Shown: one piece after another, positions 44,798 to 56,199 of the stretch
Position numbering within the stretch: the first letter of the stretch is position 1
Layout of the letters: every line of letters starts with the position of its first letter
Assembly (NCBI GenBank): GCA_008477525.1
Contig: SPDT01000003.1
Location: 868,001 to 932,000, forward strand
Direction of reading: 5' to 3'
Origin: Hypomyces perniciosus
Lineage: Eukaryota > Ascomycota > Sordariomycetes > Hypocreales > Hypocreaceae
Length of the DNA: 64,000 bases
Translations under genes and position numbers: made by a program
The notes under the pieces: model-generated
Databases searched by the model: none
Seen by the model: the letters and a program-made list of their open reading frames with translations, nothing else
What the model was told of the DNA's origin: nothing

Positions 44798-46660
44798 CTA
44801 CTCCACCCCTCTGGCTCGGACAAAGTCTATAAGATCAAAGAAGCTCTTCTTGAATCGTCTCTCTTGAGTCGTCTGGTTAACAGTCTGGATCCCAAAGTGC
44901 GCATTATAGTCTCCGAATTCCCAGTTGTCGAAAGCGCTCCACGCATATGCCCCAACCACCTCAACATGATCCTCCCAGATGGACTTGAGTACTTCCGACA
45001 TGAAGCTCAGGTAGTACAAACTTCGGGGCGTGTCAAAAAGCTGGTCAGGGAACTCTTTCTCGGCCTCACCAAACACAGGGAATCCGAATTCTGTGATGGC
45101 GATTGGGGTACGCCAGGTGTTGTAAAGGTAGAACAGGTAGCTGCGGAGGTACGTGGGTGTGAGATAGACATATGACTGAGAACGGTAACCAATATTCCAT
45201 CCGTAGATGTCCTGCGTCGTCTGGTTTACGCAGTATGGTCGATAAGTGGAGGAGTAATTACTTGCACATTCAGTGATGCTCTCAATGTCTCCAGGCCTCG
45301 GGGTGGTGATGACAGTTGCCGTGTAAGGGTCAATCCCCAAGAAGTCAGCTGTACCGCCGATGTGTTTCAGATCTTCCTCCGTAAGCGGCACGTAATCATG
45401 GATAGTCTTCTTGTAGGACTCTGGATAATCTTTTCCAAGGAAAATGGGATCGCAAAACGGACCAAGCTGAATCGAGTTGAAGTGGTTGGCCGCGTAAACG
45501 TCCGCCTCGCTATTTGGGTCACGAGGCACACCAAAGTTGTTATTAAACTTAATAGATACCTTTCCCGTGCCTTTGACCTCCTCTTTGTACCATCTATATA
45601 CACGAGCGTGGGCCTTGATGATGCTGTCGACTGATTTGCCGTTGTACGAGTAGAGGAGAGGTTCGTTGAAGGTAAACCAGATGGGCACGCGATCAGCATA
45701 ATGAGTCATGACAACCTTGGAATAGTGAACGAAGGCGTCGGCAAAGGTCTCATTTTGGTAGCCGCCATTGACATAGCCGATGTCTGGGCGATCAGCAGCT
45801 GTGCTGAGATTTGCCCCAAAGAATTGAAGTGGTGTGTCAAAGTGCAGCAGTGTAACCACGGGAACCATGCCCTTCTCAAGTATGAAGTTGATCACGTCGT
45901 TGTAATGATCGATGCCCTGCTGGTTCACGGGTGTACCAGGTAGTGCAAACGGCAAGATTCTAGTCCATGCAATGCTGAACGAGAAATACTTGGTTCCCAT
46001 GGCTGCAACCCGTTCGATATCTTGTTTATAGTAGTAGTAATGCTCATTGGTGACGTAGTCTTTTGGACGGTCGTCCTGAACCAGAATATCCATCAAACTT
46101 GGTGCCTTGCCCTCCTCGGCAGTCGCACCTTCAATCTGACTAGCGGAACTCGAAACACCGAAAGCAAACTTGGACGGGAAGTTGTAGCAATCAGTTGGAC
46201 CAAAGTAGTCACGAGGAGGGAGGACCAGCTCCTCAGTCGGGATGGGGGTTGGGGACACTGTAGTGCTGTAAATCCCGGTCTGCGTGAAGTTGGGAGGACT
46301 GGCATGCTCCCACAAGGCTGTCCATTGAGCATTTCCATAGGGATTGTCGGCGTCTGTTGCTTTCGCTATTGTATTCGGATCCCATTTGCCCCAAGTAGTG
46401 TACGAAAGTGAGGGTAAGAGCGAAGCCAGAGATTCGGACGGCGCAGCGTAAGTTGAAGTGGTTGTGGGAGAAGGTCGCGACGTAGCATACCTTACAGTCG
46501 TCGTGAGAGTATAGCTAAATTGGCTGAAGGTATATGACGGTTCCGCTGGAGGCTGTTTTCCGCATTGTGGTCGAGGTGATGGGCCTTCAGCAGGTATGTA
46601 AACCTGTTGTGCCACGGCCAAACTGGCCAATAGGGCAAGGGACACAACTGATGAGGCCAT
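44798..46660 (-). CDS. GH1 beta-glucosidase-like enzyme, secreted
   Basis: Intronless, 620 aa. Residues 1-17 form a signal peptide. A Ser/Thr/Pro-rich stretch of about 130 residues precedes the catalytic barrel, which is unusual for GH1 because most fungal members start directly with the barrel. The barrel begins at FPSKFAFGVSSSASQIEG; the acid/base Glu333 is in FTFNEP and the nucleophile Glu524 in ITEFGFP, where most GH1 enzymes have ITENG. AYAWSAFDNWEF near the C-terminus matches the glycone-binding region. Several N-glycosylation sequons fit secretion. It should cleave beta-glucosides or a related glycoside; the changed nucleophile motif and the extension suggest a divergent subfamily. Confidence 0.9.
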   Translation of the reverse strand: MASSVVSLALLASLAVAQQVYIPAEGPSPRPQCGKQPPAEPSYTFSQFSYTLTTTVRYATSRPSPTTTSTYAAPSESLASLLPSLSYTTWGKWDPNTIAKATDADNPYGNAQWTALWEHASPPNFTQTGIYSTTVSPTPIPTEELVLPPRDYFGPTDCYNFPSKFAFGVSSSASQIEGATAEEGKAPSLMDILVQDDRPKDYVTNEHYYYYKQDIERVAAMGTKYFSFSIAWTRILPFALPGTPVNQQGIDHYNDVINFILEKGMVPVVTLLHFDTPLQFFGANLSTAADRPDIGYVNGGYQNETFADAFVHYSKVVMTHYADRVPIWFTFNEPLLYSYNGKSVDSIIKAHARVYRWYKEEVKGTGKVSIKFNNNFGVPRDPNSEADVYAANHFNSIQLGPFCDPIFLGKDYPESYKKTIHDYVPLTEEDLKHIGGTADFLGIDPYTATVITTPRPGDIESITECASNYSSTYRPYCVNQTTQDIYGWNIGYRSQSYVYLTPTYLRSYLFYLYNTWRTPIAITEFGFPVFGEAEKEFPDQLFDTPRSLYYLSFMSEVLKSIWEDHVEVVGAYAWSAFDNWEFGDYNAHFGIQTVNQTTQERRFKKSFFDLIDFVRARGVE

Positions 46661-47632
46661 CCCAAAGCCAAATAACAGAAGAAATACGCCCTCAGAATTG
46701 TTCAGGCAAAAGTCAGCGCCGGCTCATACGTAATGTTCCTCCTACCACAAAGTAGCAGCCAGATCAGGGTATTCCCTGAAAAGGTCATATCTCTTATATG
46801 AACCATTCGGATTCTCCGAAGGCAACGGGAATTATTCTTAGCGCTGATTCGAACGCGGGGGAGTGGACAAACAGCCGGTTTCGATGACTCCTAAGGAAGC
46901 CTACTGGTTCACCTTTACCTGTTATTCTTAAATCTGGGACTCGGAACACGCCACCTTTGCCGTCGGCAGCTTACTTTTTGCGGAGAAAAACCCGCCCGGT
47001 TTGAGCCCAATTACTCCGAATTCGCCGATGATATATGATCAGTTAAGGATAACGCTCTTAGCAGTGAGAGGGAACATCAAAGCAGCTACCCCAAATGTGC
47101 AAACCATATTATGGAGTACGCTGAACAGCCTTGTCAATGACGTTTGAGACCGACCAACTTACTGACGCTACGAGTACAAATGCTGAGTCGATAGTTTAAG
47201 AACTCACCTTATACCACAAAGTCAGCATCAAGATCTCAATGTTGAACTATTGGTGAATATGATCATTCTGCACACTACTATGTAATTTCCATGGAATCAA
47301 TTTTCTACAGTTTGCTGATCGATGGGCCAGAATGGTGCATGATGAAAGTCACGCTGTTCTCGTATATTCCCTTGGTTGGTCGTGATTCTACACACAATGC
47401 TACTAAGAGCGCCATGCATATTCAGAACTGGAAAAAAAAACCTCGTTGCCAATAATCCTTTCAACGCTGCTTGATTCTGCCTAGACACCTGATCCGTTTA
47501 TAAATCACTTTTAATAAAGAGCAAGTTTAAACGTGTCAACAAATCTCATTTTGAGAAGCTCGCCTCTCTCCCACCAACACACACGCAGCTTCAATCATCA
47601 ACTTCGGCAAAACAAAATAATTATTACTTGCC
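46661..47632. promoter_or_regulatory. Divergent intergenic region (GH1 / C39-like gene)
   Basis: 972 bp between two divergent genes. A TATA-like TTTATAAAT at about 47497-47505 lies some 130 bp upstream of the C39-like start codon and is followed by a C/A-rich leader. No other element was assigned. Confidence 0.4.
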
Positions 47633-48562
47633 ATGATGCACACAACCTACGTAGGATCTGGGCCGTACTGCTACGCGAATGCCCTTGCAATGATGCTCGG
47701 CGAGGATTCCCCCTCGCCTGCAGTCATCGAGTTTGCTACCTCTAGTGCATTCGGCATGGAAATAATCGGAGGGAAACTGGCATTTTTTGATCCCTATGGG
47801 TGGACGCCGCTTGAGGGAATCGAAGGTGCTCTGAAGGCGATGGGTTGGGAATCCGCCCTGGTGATTGGGAAGGACGAGAATGATGCCCTTGAGCGTCTCA
47901 AGGAAGAAGTCAAGAGAGGCCCTGTCTTTATCGGGCCAGTAGAGATGGGCTATTTACGATACCAACCTGGATTCAATGGCCCCATTGGGGCCGATCACTA
48001 CGTTGTTGTTCTTGGTATGAGCAATAACATGGTTGAATTGCACGACCCGCATGGGCATCCTTACGCGTCACTACCAGTGAGCGATTTCATGTCAGCATGG
48101 AAGACTGATTCACTCGGTTATGGCCAGTCCTATATGATGCGCACCGATTTCCGAAAGCTAGAGGAATTCTCCGAAGAAGATGTGATCCGAAGGTCGATTG
48201 TGACGGGCATCAGATGGCTTTCCATGGACGGCGACCACGACATGCCTCCCGAGTCGGCTGGCAATCACAATGCTGTCGAGCATCTCGCAAGGATGATTGA
48301 AACGGCGTACACCCCCGACCTTCGAGGGCACCTCGTCTATTTTGCGGTCCGAGTCGGCGCTCGTCGAGCCGCTGACGCCGCGACTTGCTTGGCCCGCGTC
48401 GGCTATAAAGACAGTGCGCAGATCATGGGCAAACAGGCTCGGTTAATTGGATCCTTGCAATATCCACTGGTAAAGGGGGATACGGCCTTGGCGGCCAAGA
48501 TTCTTCGAGCCCTTGCTCCTTCGTATGAGGAGTTGAAGAAGTCACTTGCTGGGGGGTTGTAG
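47633..48562 (+). CDS. C39/BtrH-like papain-fold protein
   Basis: Intronless, 309 aa, no signal peptide. The N-terminal half has the layout of the peptidase C39-like / BtrH N-terminal family: GSGPYCYANALAM with Cys13 in the nucleophile position, ADHYVVVLGM with His122, and VELHDPHG with Asp138, a Cys-His-Asp triad in the right order and spacing. Related proteins are mainly bacterial and act as acyl transferases or peptidases, as in butirosin biosynthesis. The C-terminal ~120 residues are helical and show no known domain. Two ATGs (47633 and 47636) are adjacent; the first was used. It stands alone between GH1 and the MFS gene. No biosynthetic gene cluster surrounds it, so the substrate is unknown. 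Confidence 0.75.
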   Translation: MMHTTYVGSGPYCYANALAMMLGEDSPSPAVIEFATSSAFGMEIIGGKLAFFDPYGWTPLEGIEGALKAMGWESALVIGKDENDALERLKEEVKRGPVFIGPVEMGYLRYQPGFNGPIGADHYVVVLGMSNNMVELHDPHGHPYASLPVSDFMSAWKTDSLGYGQSYMMRTDFRKLEEFSEEDVIRRSIVTGIRWLSMDGDHDMPPESAGNHNAVEHLARMIETAYTPDLRGHLVYFAVRVGARRAADAATCLARVGYKDSAQIMGKQARLIGSLQYPLVKGDTALAAKILRALAPSYEELKKSLAGGL

Positions 48563-49250
48563 TCGATTGTCTTGTAACTTATGCAATTATGACTGCGGGA
48601 CAGAGGAAACATGTACGATAGCCGTGAATGGCGCAGAGGAGAGATGACCAGATGCGGCCAGGTTCCATGTTAATTGTGAATCCTGGATCATGGCACCTGA
48701 ATCAGGAGGTTTAGGCTGATCATTGTTGTCTTCAGGGCCTTCAGCGGGGCTTCCAAAACGCTGTCTCTACTCTATTACATCACCTATGCATGTCGTATGT
48801 ATTAATTATTATGTATCTACGGAGTATTTGAAGGCTCCAAGCAATGCGTCGGCCGACACTCCCCGTTCGTCCTCATATTCACCAATCAAGCTACGAAGTA
48901 CATGGAGTGCCGCTTTACTCAGCATTGAGCTTAACCTGCTGGTTCGTTGATGGTGGCGACAAGTACAAAAGCGACCCTGAAGTTGGCGCGTCTGTTGAAG
49001 AAACTGTTTCATGGTATCCCCACGATCTCACCGAAGACAATTAAATCGGATTGACTGATGAGACGTCTTACCACACTGTCCGACGATTCTTGGCTCTGAG
49101 ATTCAGACGTCCTGCCGCGATTTTCAGTGCACCGCCAAGTGTCTGACAATTTCCACTTTCACGCTGAGACATCGTCATCTTGGAGGAGAGACCACTACGA
49201 GTACTACTATTATTCCCTGTTGACCTCTTCGGAGTTGTTTGCGCTCGGAC
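48563..49250. other. Intergenic region
   Basis: 688 bp between two plus-strand genes. TACGGAGTA occurs at 48818-48826. No coding motif was seen. Confidence 0.4.
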
Positions 49251-50867
49251 ATGGCCATTTCCATGTCACAGACCGATTGCGCTGAAGCGATTGAGGTCAA
49301 TGATCTGCAACCGAGTACTAGCCAGACGACATCATTCCCCCACACAGCAACAGTCCGGCTGCAGGAGACGAATCTGGAGCCGAAATGGCACCTTGGCAAG
49401 GCCGTGTATCTGAAGCTAATTAGTGCTGGCTTCTCATTCTTCGTCGCTGGTGTCAATGATGGTAGCATCGGTGCCTTGATCCCCTATGTCATCCGTGAAT
49501 TCAACATCAACACAGCCATTGTGTCTAGCGTGTGCGTTAATACATATATCCATCCATCTTACCTTTATCAAAATCGTCCACAGGGCACTGACTGACATGG
49601 TCTTGGGCATATAGCTATGGCGCCAACTTCCTCGGCTGGCTGTGTGCGGCCATTGCCAATACCCATCTTTGCCAATACCTAGATCTCGGGGCTATGATGG
49701 CCCTGGGAGCCTTATGCCAGATTGCTGCACATGCGCTGCGATCCTGGAACGCACCTTTTGGACTCCTTGTCACCACCTTCTGGCTTGTGAGCATCGGACA
49801 GGCGTTCCAAGACACACATGCAAACACCTTTGTGGCGGGTATAAAAGGTGCGCACCGCTGGTTGGCCTTTATCCATGCCATGTACGCGGCCGGCTGTTTG
49901 GTAGGGCCGTTTGTCGCCACGGCTGTCGCCTCCGCAGGGGAGGTTTCTCGCTGGTATCTGTTTTACACTTTTCCCCTCGTCATTGGTGTCATTAATTTGG
50001 CTCTAGTATGTGTAACTTTTCGAGACACTCTTAGATTCAGGCCCAAGGAGACTGTTACGCATAACGGTCATGTTCTTGATAACCGATCTCCAGACGAAGA
50101 CGACGGCTCGAGAAACAAAGATGCCATGAAAATTATCAAGAAGACCACGACGACGTTGAGCGTGTGGCTGCTGTGCCTCTTCTTCTTCTTCTATCTTGGA
50201 TCCGTTCTAACAGCTAGCGGATGGGTTGTTGAGTATCTCGTTGATGTTCGTCATGGTGACTTATCCAAGATGGGTTATGTCCCCGCAGGCTTCAACGGAG
50301 GCAGTCTCCTAGGACGGGTGCTGTTGGCAGAGCCGACCCATCGATTTGGCGAGCGTAGAATGGTATTTTTATACTGCCTCCTCGCCATTGCTCTCCAGCT
50401 GGTATTCTGGCTGTATGCTCCCTGGTCATGATTGAGTGCTTACATGTGTTTGTGTTTGCTGACGAGAATTAACAGAGTACCGAATATCATCGCGGCGTCA
50501 ATTGCCGTCAGCTTTATCGGCTTCTTCACAGGGCCACTGTTTGCGACTGTAAGCATTTATTGATGTCTCCATTTACAAGCAGTGATACGAAGCACAGCTT
50601 CACTAACCCGATACTCCAATGTAGGGCATCTCGCTTGGGTCGAAGCTTTTCCCACCAGATTTACACTCAACGGCCCTCGCTTTGGTCTTCGTCTTCGCTC
50701 AGATGGGAGGTTCTATTTTCCCCGTCGTGACAGGGGTAGTGTCTGCTCATGCGGGGGTTGGTGTCTTACAGCCCATTTTGGTCGGGCTATTGGTGGCGAC
50801 AGCTATCAGCTGGTTGCTGGTTCCATCGCCCAAATCTTCTGCCAATGCTGCCCTTCACCAAGAGTAG
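49251..50867 (+). CDS. MFS transporter
   Basis: Four exons, 49251-49531, 49615-50412, 50476-50548 and 50625-50867, encode 464 aa; introns are 83, 63 and 76 nt. After a ~45-residue hydrophilic N-terminus the protein shows about a dozen hydrophobic segments. FFVAGVNDGSIGALIPY, the spliced YGANFLGWL, SIGQAFQDTHANTFVAG and GLIHAMYxxGCLVGP-like blocks (here AFIHAMYAAGCLVGPF) define a fungal MFS subgroup related to Bsc6-type and sugar/organic-anion carriers. A charged loop near the middle separates the two six-helix halves. It probably moves a small solute across the plasma membrane; the substrate is unclear. Location within 10 kb of GH13 and GH1 genes makes a sugar a reasonable guess. Confidence 0.88.
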
Positions 50868-53641
50868 GCGGCTTCAGTCTAGTAGCAAAAGAGCACACAT
50901 GATGCCACCTATTCACCATCTGGCTCTGGACTTCATCGATCGATATCCACTATGTCGAGAACTCGAGACAATTGGGGGCATGTTAGCTGAACTAGCAAGA
51001 TGAATGAAAAGGGCTGGATCGTTTGCCCTCGGGATGTCAAACGCCACGCTGGATGTAAAGACAGACTAGATAGGTTCGAGCCTCGGGGTGGTATGCATTG
51101 ATGGATGTGGCCTCCAAATTCCAAGCCGCCAAAAGGGATTTTCACGGTAAACACGAGTACAGCCGTATGACGGACGACTCACTGTCTTTGTATTTGGCAT
51201 TAACATTACCACACTACCCGACAAAAGAAAAGCCCCCCTTGTTTCATACCCATGATGCTCATCAGCCTTATCGTACGACTTAGGAGCCAGTTTGTGAATG
51301 ATGGTGAATATTGATGCAGGGCCTTTGTCGCTTGGATGTGGGCCGTATCTATGATTCACAGCCAATGCGTTCATGCCAACGCCGCCTGAATGGAGAGCAA
51401 ATCCGCTCAAGGTTTCGACAGTTTAAGACATGTGTCAGCTCTGCGGCTATCGGACCCTGGGCACTGTGCTCTCCTCCTGACTGAGTGTGTGAGGCTGCAA
51501 GGTCGCCCTTGCGAAACTCCTGCCATCGTCACCTTTTCCCCCAAAAACCCGACCTTGCTGCTTCCGGATGACACACCATGATAGTATTAGGATTTGAAAT
51601 CGACTAGTAGATGTCACATCTCGAATCCGTCTGTACTAACAGCGGCATACTCTATTAGCTTCAAGTCCGGTAGTAGACGGAGAATGCCTTGCCGTGCGCC
51701 GTAGCCGCCGCTAATTCCTCATACCGCTAGCACACATTTTTGTACGAAAGTCACAAGAACCGGCAATCTCTCAACTCTCTTCCTATCTAGTAGGTATTTA
51801 TGTCACTCTTCATGATTGGGACGGCATCTGTGGCGGCGTGGGGGCTGGAATTGCGGGAATGTGATGGGGGATGGTGGCGTCAGCATTCAAAAGCAACGCC
51901 AAACGGCCAACCCTCACTGGTCGTGGATCTGCTTTGGAGGAAGGATAGTGGATCGACATTGTGACGAAGATAGAATCTCAGCTTTTTGAATCCAGTCGCT
52001 GCTATGTCCCTTCCTTCCGCTCAGTACATATATACATATCACGTTTTTACCCCCTTTGTGTGATGGTTGAAGCCCTAGGGATAACGGAAAACCTATTCAT
52101 CCATAAATCTAGAGGCCGTGTCCCGTTTGAGATGGTGGAGGGATGCATCGAATGCAGGGATGGGATATGGACATTGCTTTTTATGCACCAAAGTCGGAAT
52201 TTTTTCCTGCCCCATTTAAGACTTGGGGGCCACCAACACACACCCATTTTTTCTTCTTCCAAGTTTGTTTCATTGGCCGAGAAATAGAGACTGTTTTCTC
52301 GCTGACGCACGGGCTGATCGGTGGACAATACGTCTGTTGGCTGTCCAGTTCTCACTCGTATCGCTGAAGAGACAATTTCACCCGTTGTGAGCTTTACATT
52401 GGTGGAATTGCGAATCTGGCAACACGGAGGGGTTAGGTATCAGTTTAACAATTAAAGCCATCCTTACCCCTGTTCCGTCATAGGAGAATGCCCTCTCATT
52501 GCTATTACTACTAGTCTACTAGGAGCAACTGGGTAATTTCTGTCCTACCACCCGTCATGTACGGATAGATATCACGCCAGGCTGACTCTACGCGATGCCG
52601 CGAAGACCACCAGTAGGCTCGCCCCTGGAAAGCGAAAATTGCGCCTCCTCCTGTCACTTGCCCAAGGCCTGTGCATCCGATCGCCAATCTTGTATCATGA
52701 TGATCAGCGGTGCGTTGCAGTACTAAAAAAAGGTTTCCAGCTATCCGGGTGTTGGATATCTGCACGAGTAGTGCATCCACAAACGACCGGTATGCATGTA
52801 TGTATAGACGCAATCCACCTTGAGAGCTTCTCCTCCGTCCACCACAGGTCGAGCCCGTGTCCTCAGCTCGCCCGCGCGCCATTCAACGCTTGGCTGGATT
52901 CGTCCTGTGCCGCGATGGTGTAGTGGCATCGCCTACTCGTAGTCAATGTGCGTCCGCACGAATGGAGTTCCACCCGAACATCCGGAGCGGGTAGGTTAGC
53001 CAACCGGCGCGAACAAGGGAGGGCCACCAACAGGGATTCTCCAGTACGGCAATGCGAGGCGCGTCTTAAGCGTCCTGACCTCATTGAGCACCTTGGGGGC
53101 CCAGTCCAAGGCGCGGTGGCCATTCACAGCCCTTGTCACTTGCGATAGACAGCTCTAGCTCTAGTCCAGGACAGGGCGGCCCAGAAGCGGACGCGATCGG
53201 CGGCGGACGAGCAGCCTGGCCGAGCCGTTTAATCAACGCTGGTCCAAGTTCGTCGTCTGCGGGGGAGCAGAGGAGGAAAAAACAAAATGGACACCCCGTG
53301 GTTTGACCTTGGGCTCATCTTCAACACCTAAATAAGAGGCCAGAGCGTGAATCATTTTGTGTTTCGGCGTTGGCTCCGATTCCCATTTGCCATCTCCAAC
53401 CAACAGACACACACGCTTTCCACGTTCCACATACATAAGGGTGTGTGTGGCTCAGTTCCTACCAAGGTCCTCTTTTCTCCCAACTTTACTCTTACAATTA
53501 CTGAGGACCTTGAGCTGCAGTAGTGGGTTTGTCATTCCTTTCTTTACGACCCACATACTCCGTACAGCTACCGAATATCATCACGATCCTTACCATTCAT
53601 AGCTTCATCATCGTCACGTTCTGTTTCTCGCGACCGCCATT
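50868..53641. other. Large intergenic region upstream of the receptor gene
   Basis: 2.77 kb with no recognisable gene. Frames at 51066-51410, 51961-52287 and 52511-52882 lack motifs. The last ~300 bp are C/T-rich with TACTCCGTA at 53556-53564 and probably form a long 5' leader, common for signalling genes. No intact tRNA was found. Confidence 0.45.
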
Positions 53642-55599
53642 ATGGGCTCCGAACTTGGAGTCACGGGCGACTCCAAGCCAGAGGCCAACCTCGATGGCGT
53701 CGGTATCTTCTGGATCTGCTTCGCCAGCGTCTGGACGCTCCTGCTGGCAGGCGGCATGGCATTCCTCATCTCCAAGCGCCACATGCCGCTCATGCGAATA
53801 AGAGGCCTGGGTCTTTCACTGGGCGCCATTGTACTACTTCATCTTTACTGGACGTCGGTCCAGCTGGGTTACGTCTTGGGACCGATCTCACCAGGCGATT
53901 CTGAGTACTGGATCATGGGCACCTATCTTCCCTTGGGTATCGGTCTTTTCCACGCTTCGAACACTCGCTTTTTACATGTCGCCCAAGCCCAGAAGCGATA
54001 TGCCCAGCGCACCAGCGTCCTCGATGGCCCCGCTGAGCCCAAGAAGAAGGCGAAGGGTATTCTGGGCCGATACAGCCAACTTGACTACAGCTCTAAGGTC
54101 GTAGTTCTCGTCGTCGTCGGAATGGTGTTTCAAGTGAGTGCTGTCCTACCCACTGATTCGCGCGAAGTCAGGACCTCTCTCTAACGTTGCTTTCACGTAG
54201 CTCCTCACGACTGCGCTCATGTACATCATCTCACGCAAGTGGCATAGCTCGTGGGGTATCCCAGGCACCGAAGTTCATGGTACTGAGATGGAGATGAAGG
54301 AGCAGATGGGCAGAGGCTGGGAGTGGTGAGTGATTCCGAGACCTATGCTACCTTTCCTCGAATCTCGTCGCTAACATGACTGCGTAGGTGGCCCTCCGTC
54401 TTTTGGCAATTCTTCTGGGCTTGGATTGTTGCTCCCATTATTCTGTGGCAGGCTCGCAATATTAACGACACTCACGGATGGAGAATTCAGACCATTGGCT
54501 GCGCCATTGCGAAGTGAGTTGGGTGCTCTCTATATGATGAATTATGGTGCTGACCATCCATCATACAGCCTTCACGCGACTCCCATGTGGCTCATCGCTC
54601 TAAATGTTCCGGGGATGGACGCTGTTAACCAGTACTTTATCCCCCCTCAATGGTAAGTCCACTCATTTGCGTCCTGTGAAGAACTGTGACTAATGAGCTT
54701 TTAGGATCGCCGTCTCTATCATGCTCACGGAAATCTTCACTGTCTTCCTTCCCTGCTGGGAGGTTATGCGTCACCAAACTCTGCGCCAGGAGACCCTAGA
54801 CACCATCGCCCAGTGGGAGTGCAACAACAAGACCACTGCCAGGAGCAACAAGTCCGCCCATACTGGTTCGACTGTGGTGGAGTCAGTCAAGACCGGCTGG
54901 AAGTCTACCAATGGTTCTGTTAAGAGTACCTCGAACGAGTCTATTCTCACCATGAGCGCTCTGGAGTACGTTTTGGAGAGAAACCCGGAGCCCCTGTTGC
55001 AGTATTCTGCCCTGAGAGACTTTTCTGGCGAAAACATTGCTTTCTTGACAAGCGTGGCTGAATGGAAGTCGTCATTTCCCGCCTCAATGCGCAATCCCGA
55101 TGGCGATATTTCGGATGAGACCAAGCGACAACTGGTTCAGGAGAGATTCAATCGTGCTCTCCGCATTTACGCCGAATTCATCAGCGCACGCGATGCTGAG
55201 TTCCAGATCAACATTTCATCCCCACAGCTTAAGAAGCTCGAGTCTATCTTTGAGAGCTCCGCTCGCGTCATGTATGGTGAGAAGAGTGAAGTCGACCCTG
55301 CGACTCCCTTCAATGTCCCCGACTGGAGCAAGCCCGAGTCTTCTCATAGCTCCGAAAAGGAGGAGGGCGTTTCCGAGAAGTCTAGCAGCGTTGGCGGCGA
55401 CCGAGTGCAATACTGGGGTGAAATTCCTGAGGAATTCGATGAGACTGTGTTCGACGACGCCGAGAAGAGCATCAAGTATCTTGTGTTAACCAACACCTGG
55501 CCCAAGTTTGTCCGAGACAGGCGTTCTTCTATGGATTCATTCGACCATGCCGGTCACTCTGAGTCTGGCAATGCTGTGGCCCCAACCAAACAACAATAA
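53642..55599 (+). CDS. gprK: 7TM-RGS receptor (GprK-like)
   Basis: Five exons, 53642-54133, 54201-54325, 54388-54513, 54569-54652 and 54705-55599, encode 573 aa; all introns are 55-67 nt. Seven hydrophobic segments occupy roughly residues 20-300, beginning with [20 protein letters not shown] and ending with [21 protein letters not shown]. An RGS domain follows: [36 protein letters not shown] is its start, and [18 protein letters not shown] its end, with a low-complexity insert between. Known proteins of this design (plant AtRGS1, Aspergillus GprK) couple membrane sensing with GTPase activation of a G-alpha subunit. The symbol rests on architecture; the exact orthology is not tested. The protein should sit in the plasma membrane. 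Confidence 0.85.
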
Positions 55600-56199
55600 T
55601 GTGCAGCTGCACTTTTGGGCGTTGACGAGTTTGTATCGATCCCGGGGAGGATTTTTCGTTTGTTTCATTTTCGTACGTATCTTCCTGGCTACATCAAGCC
55701 TGTATTACCAAACAATACTTGGAATAATACCTTTTACACGACTTAATGGACGATGTGGCAATGGCACTTTGACCGGGTGCAGGATTTACGAGTCAGTGCG
55801 GGAATGTCAAAATTGTCAATACTATTGTAGCCTGGCTTTGACCATGCTGCCAACCGTCAGGTATCTAGTTGGGCGTGGAAATGGAATAATACCCAGGGGA
55901 GCAGTTGATATTATTGATTAGGTACATAAAATAAGAAGGATATACCCACAAGAGCCCACATAGAATCGTATCTTTTAAGTTGTGCTGTTCAGACCGACAT
56001 ACTCTATCAGGTACTAAGCAGTAACACCAACACTACGATAAGGCTCTACCTATATAAAATAATGTAATATCACAAGACTCGTCTTTTTTGCTCATATCTT
56101 GTTTAAATTTGACCACAGTATTTCCGGCTTCACAAGTATTTGTCATATACCACCAGCCAACAACTGTTGGGGGAATCACCAACTCTGTGGCACTGATGG
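55600..56199. other. Intergenic region
   Basis: About 600 bp holding the receptor gene's 3' region and AT-rich spacer. No gene was recognised. Confidence 0.4.

Noticed and set aside
44768..45175. Plus-strand frame across the GH1 3' end
   Set aside because: It is antisense to the intact GH1 catalytic domain and has no motif.
40708..50867. Classical MAL cluster (malP-malT-malR)
   Set aside because: The GH13 gene fits, but the regulator and MFS types do not match, and unrelated genes lie between.
52905..52960. tRNA-like string GATGGTGTAGTGGC
   Set aside because: It resembles an A box, but no anticodon stem, T arm or matching acceptor stem follows at the right distance.
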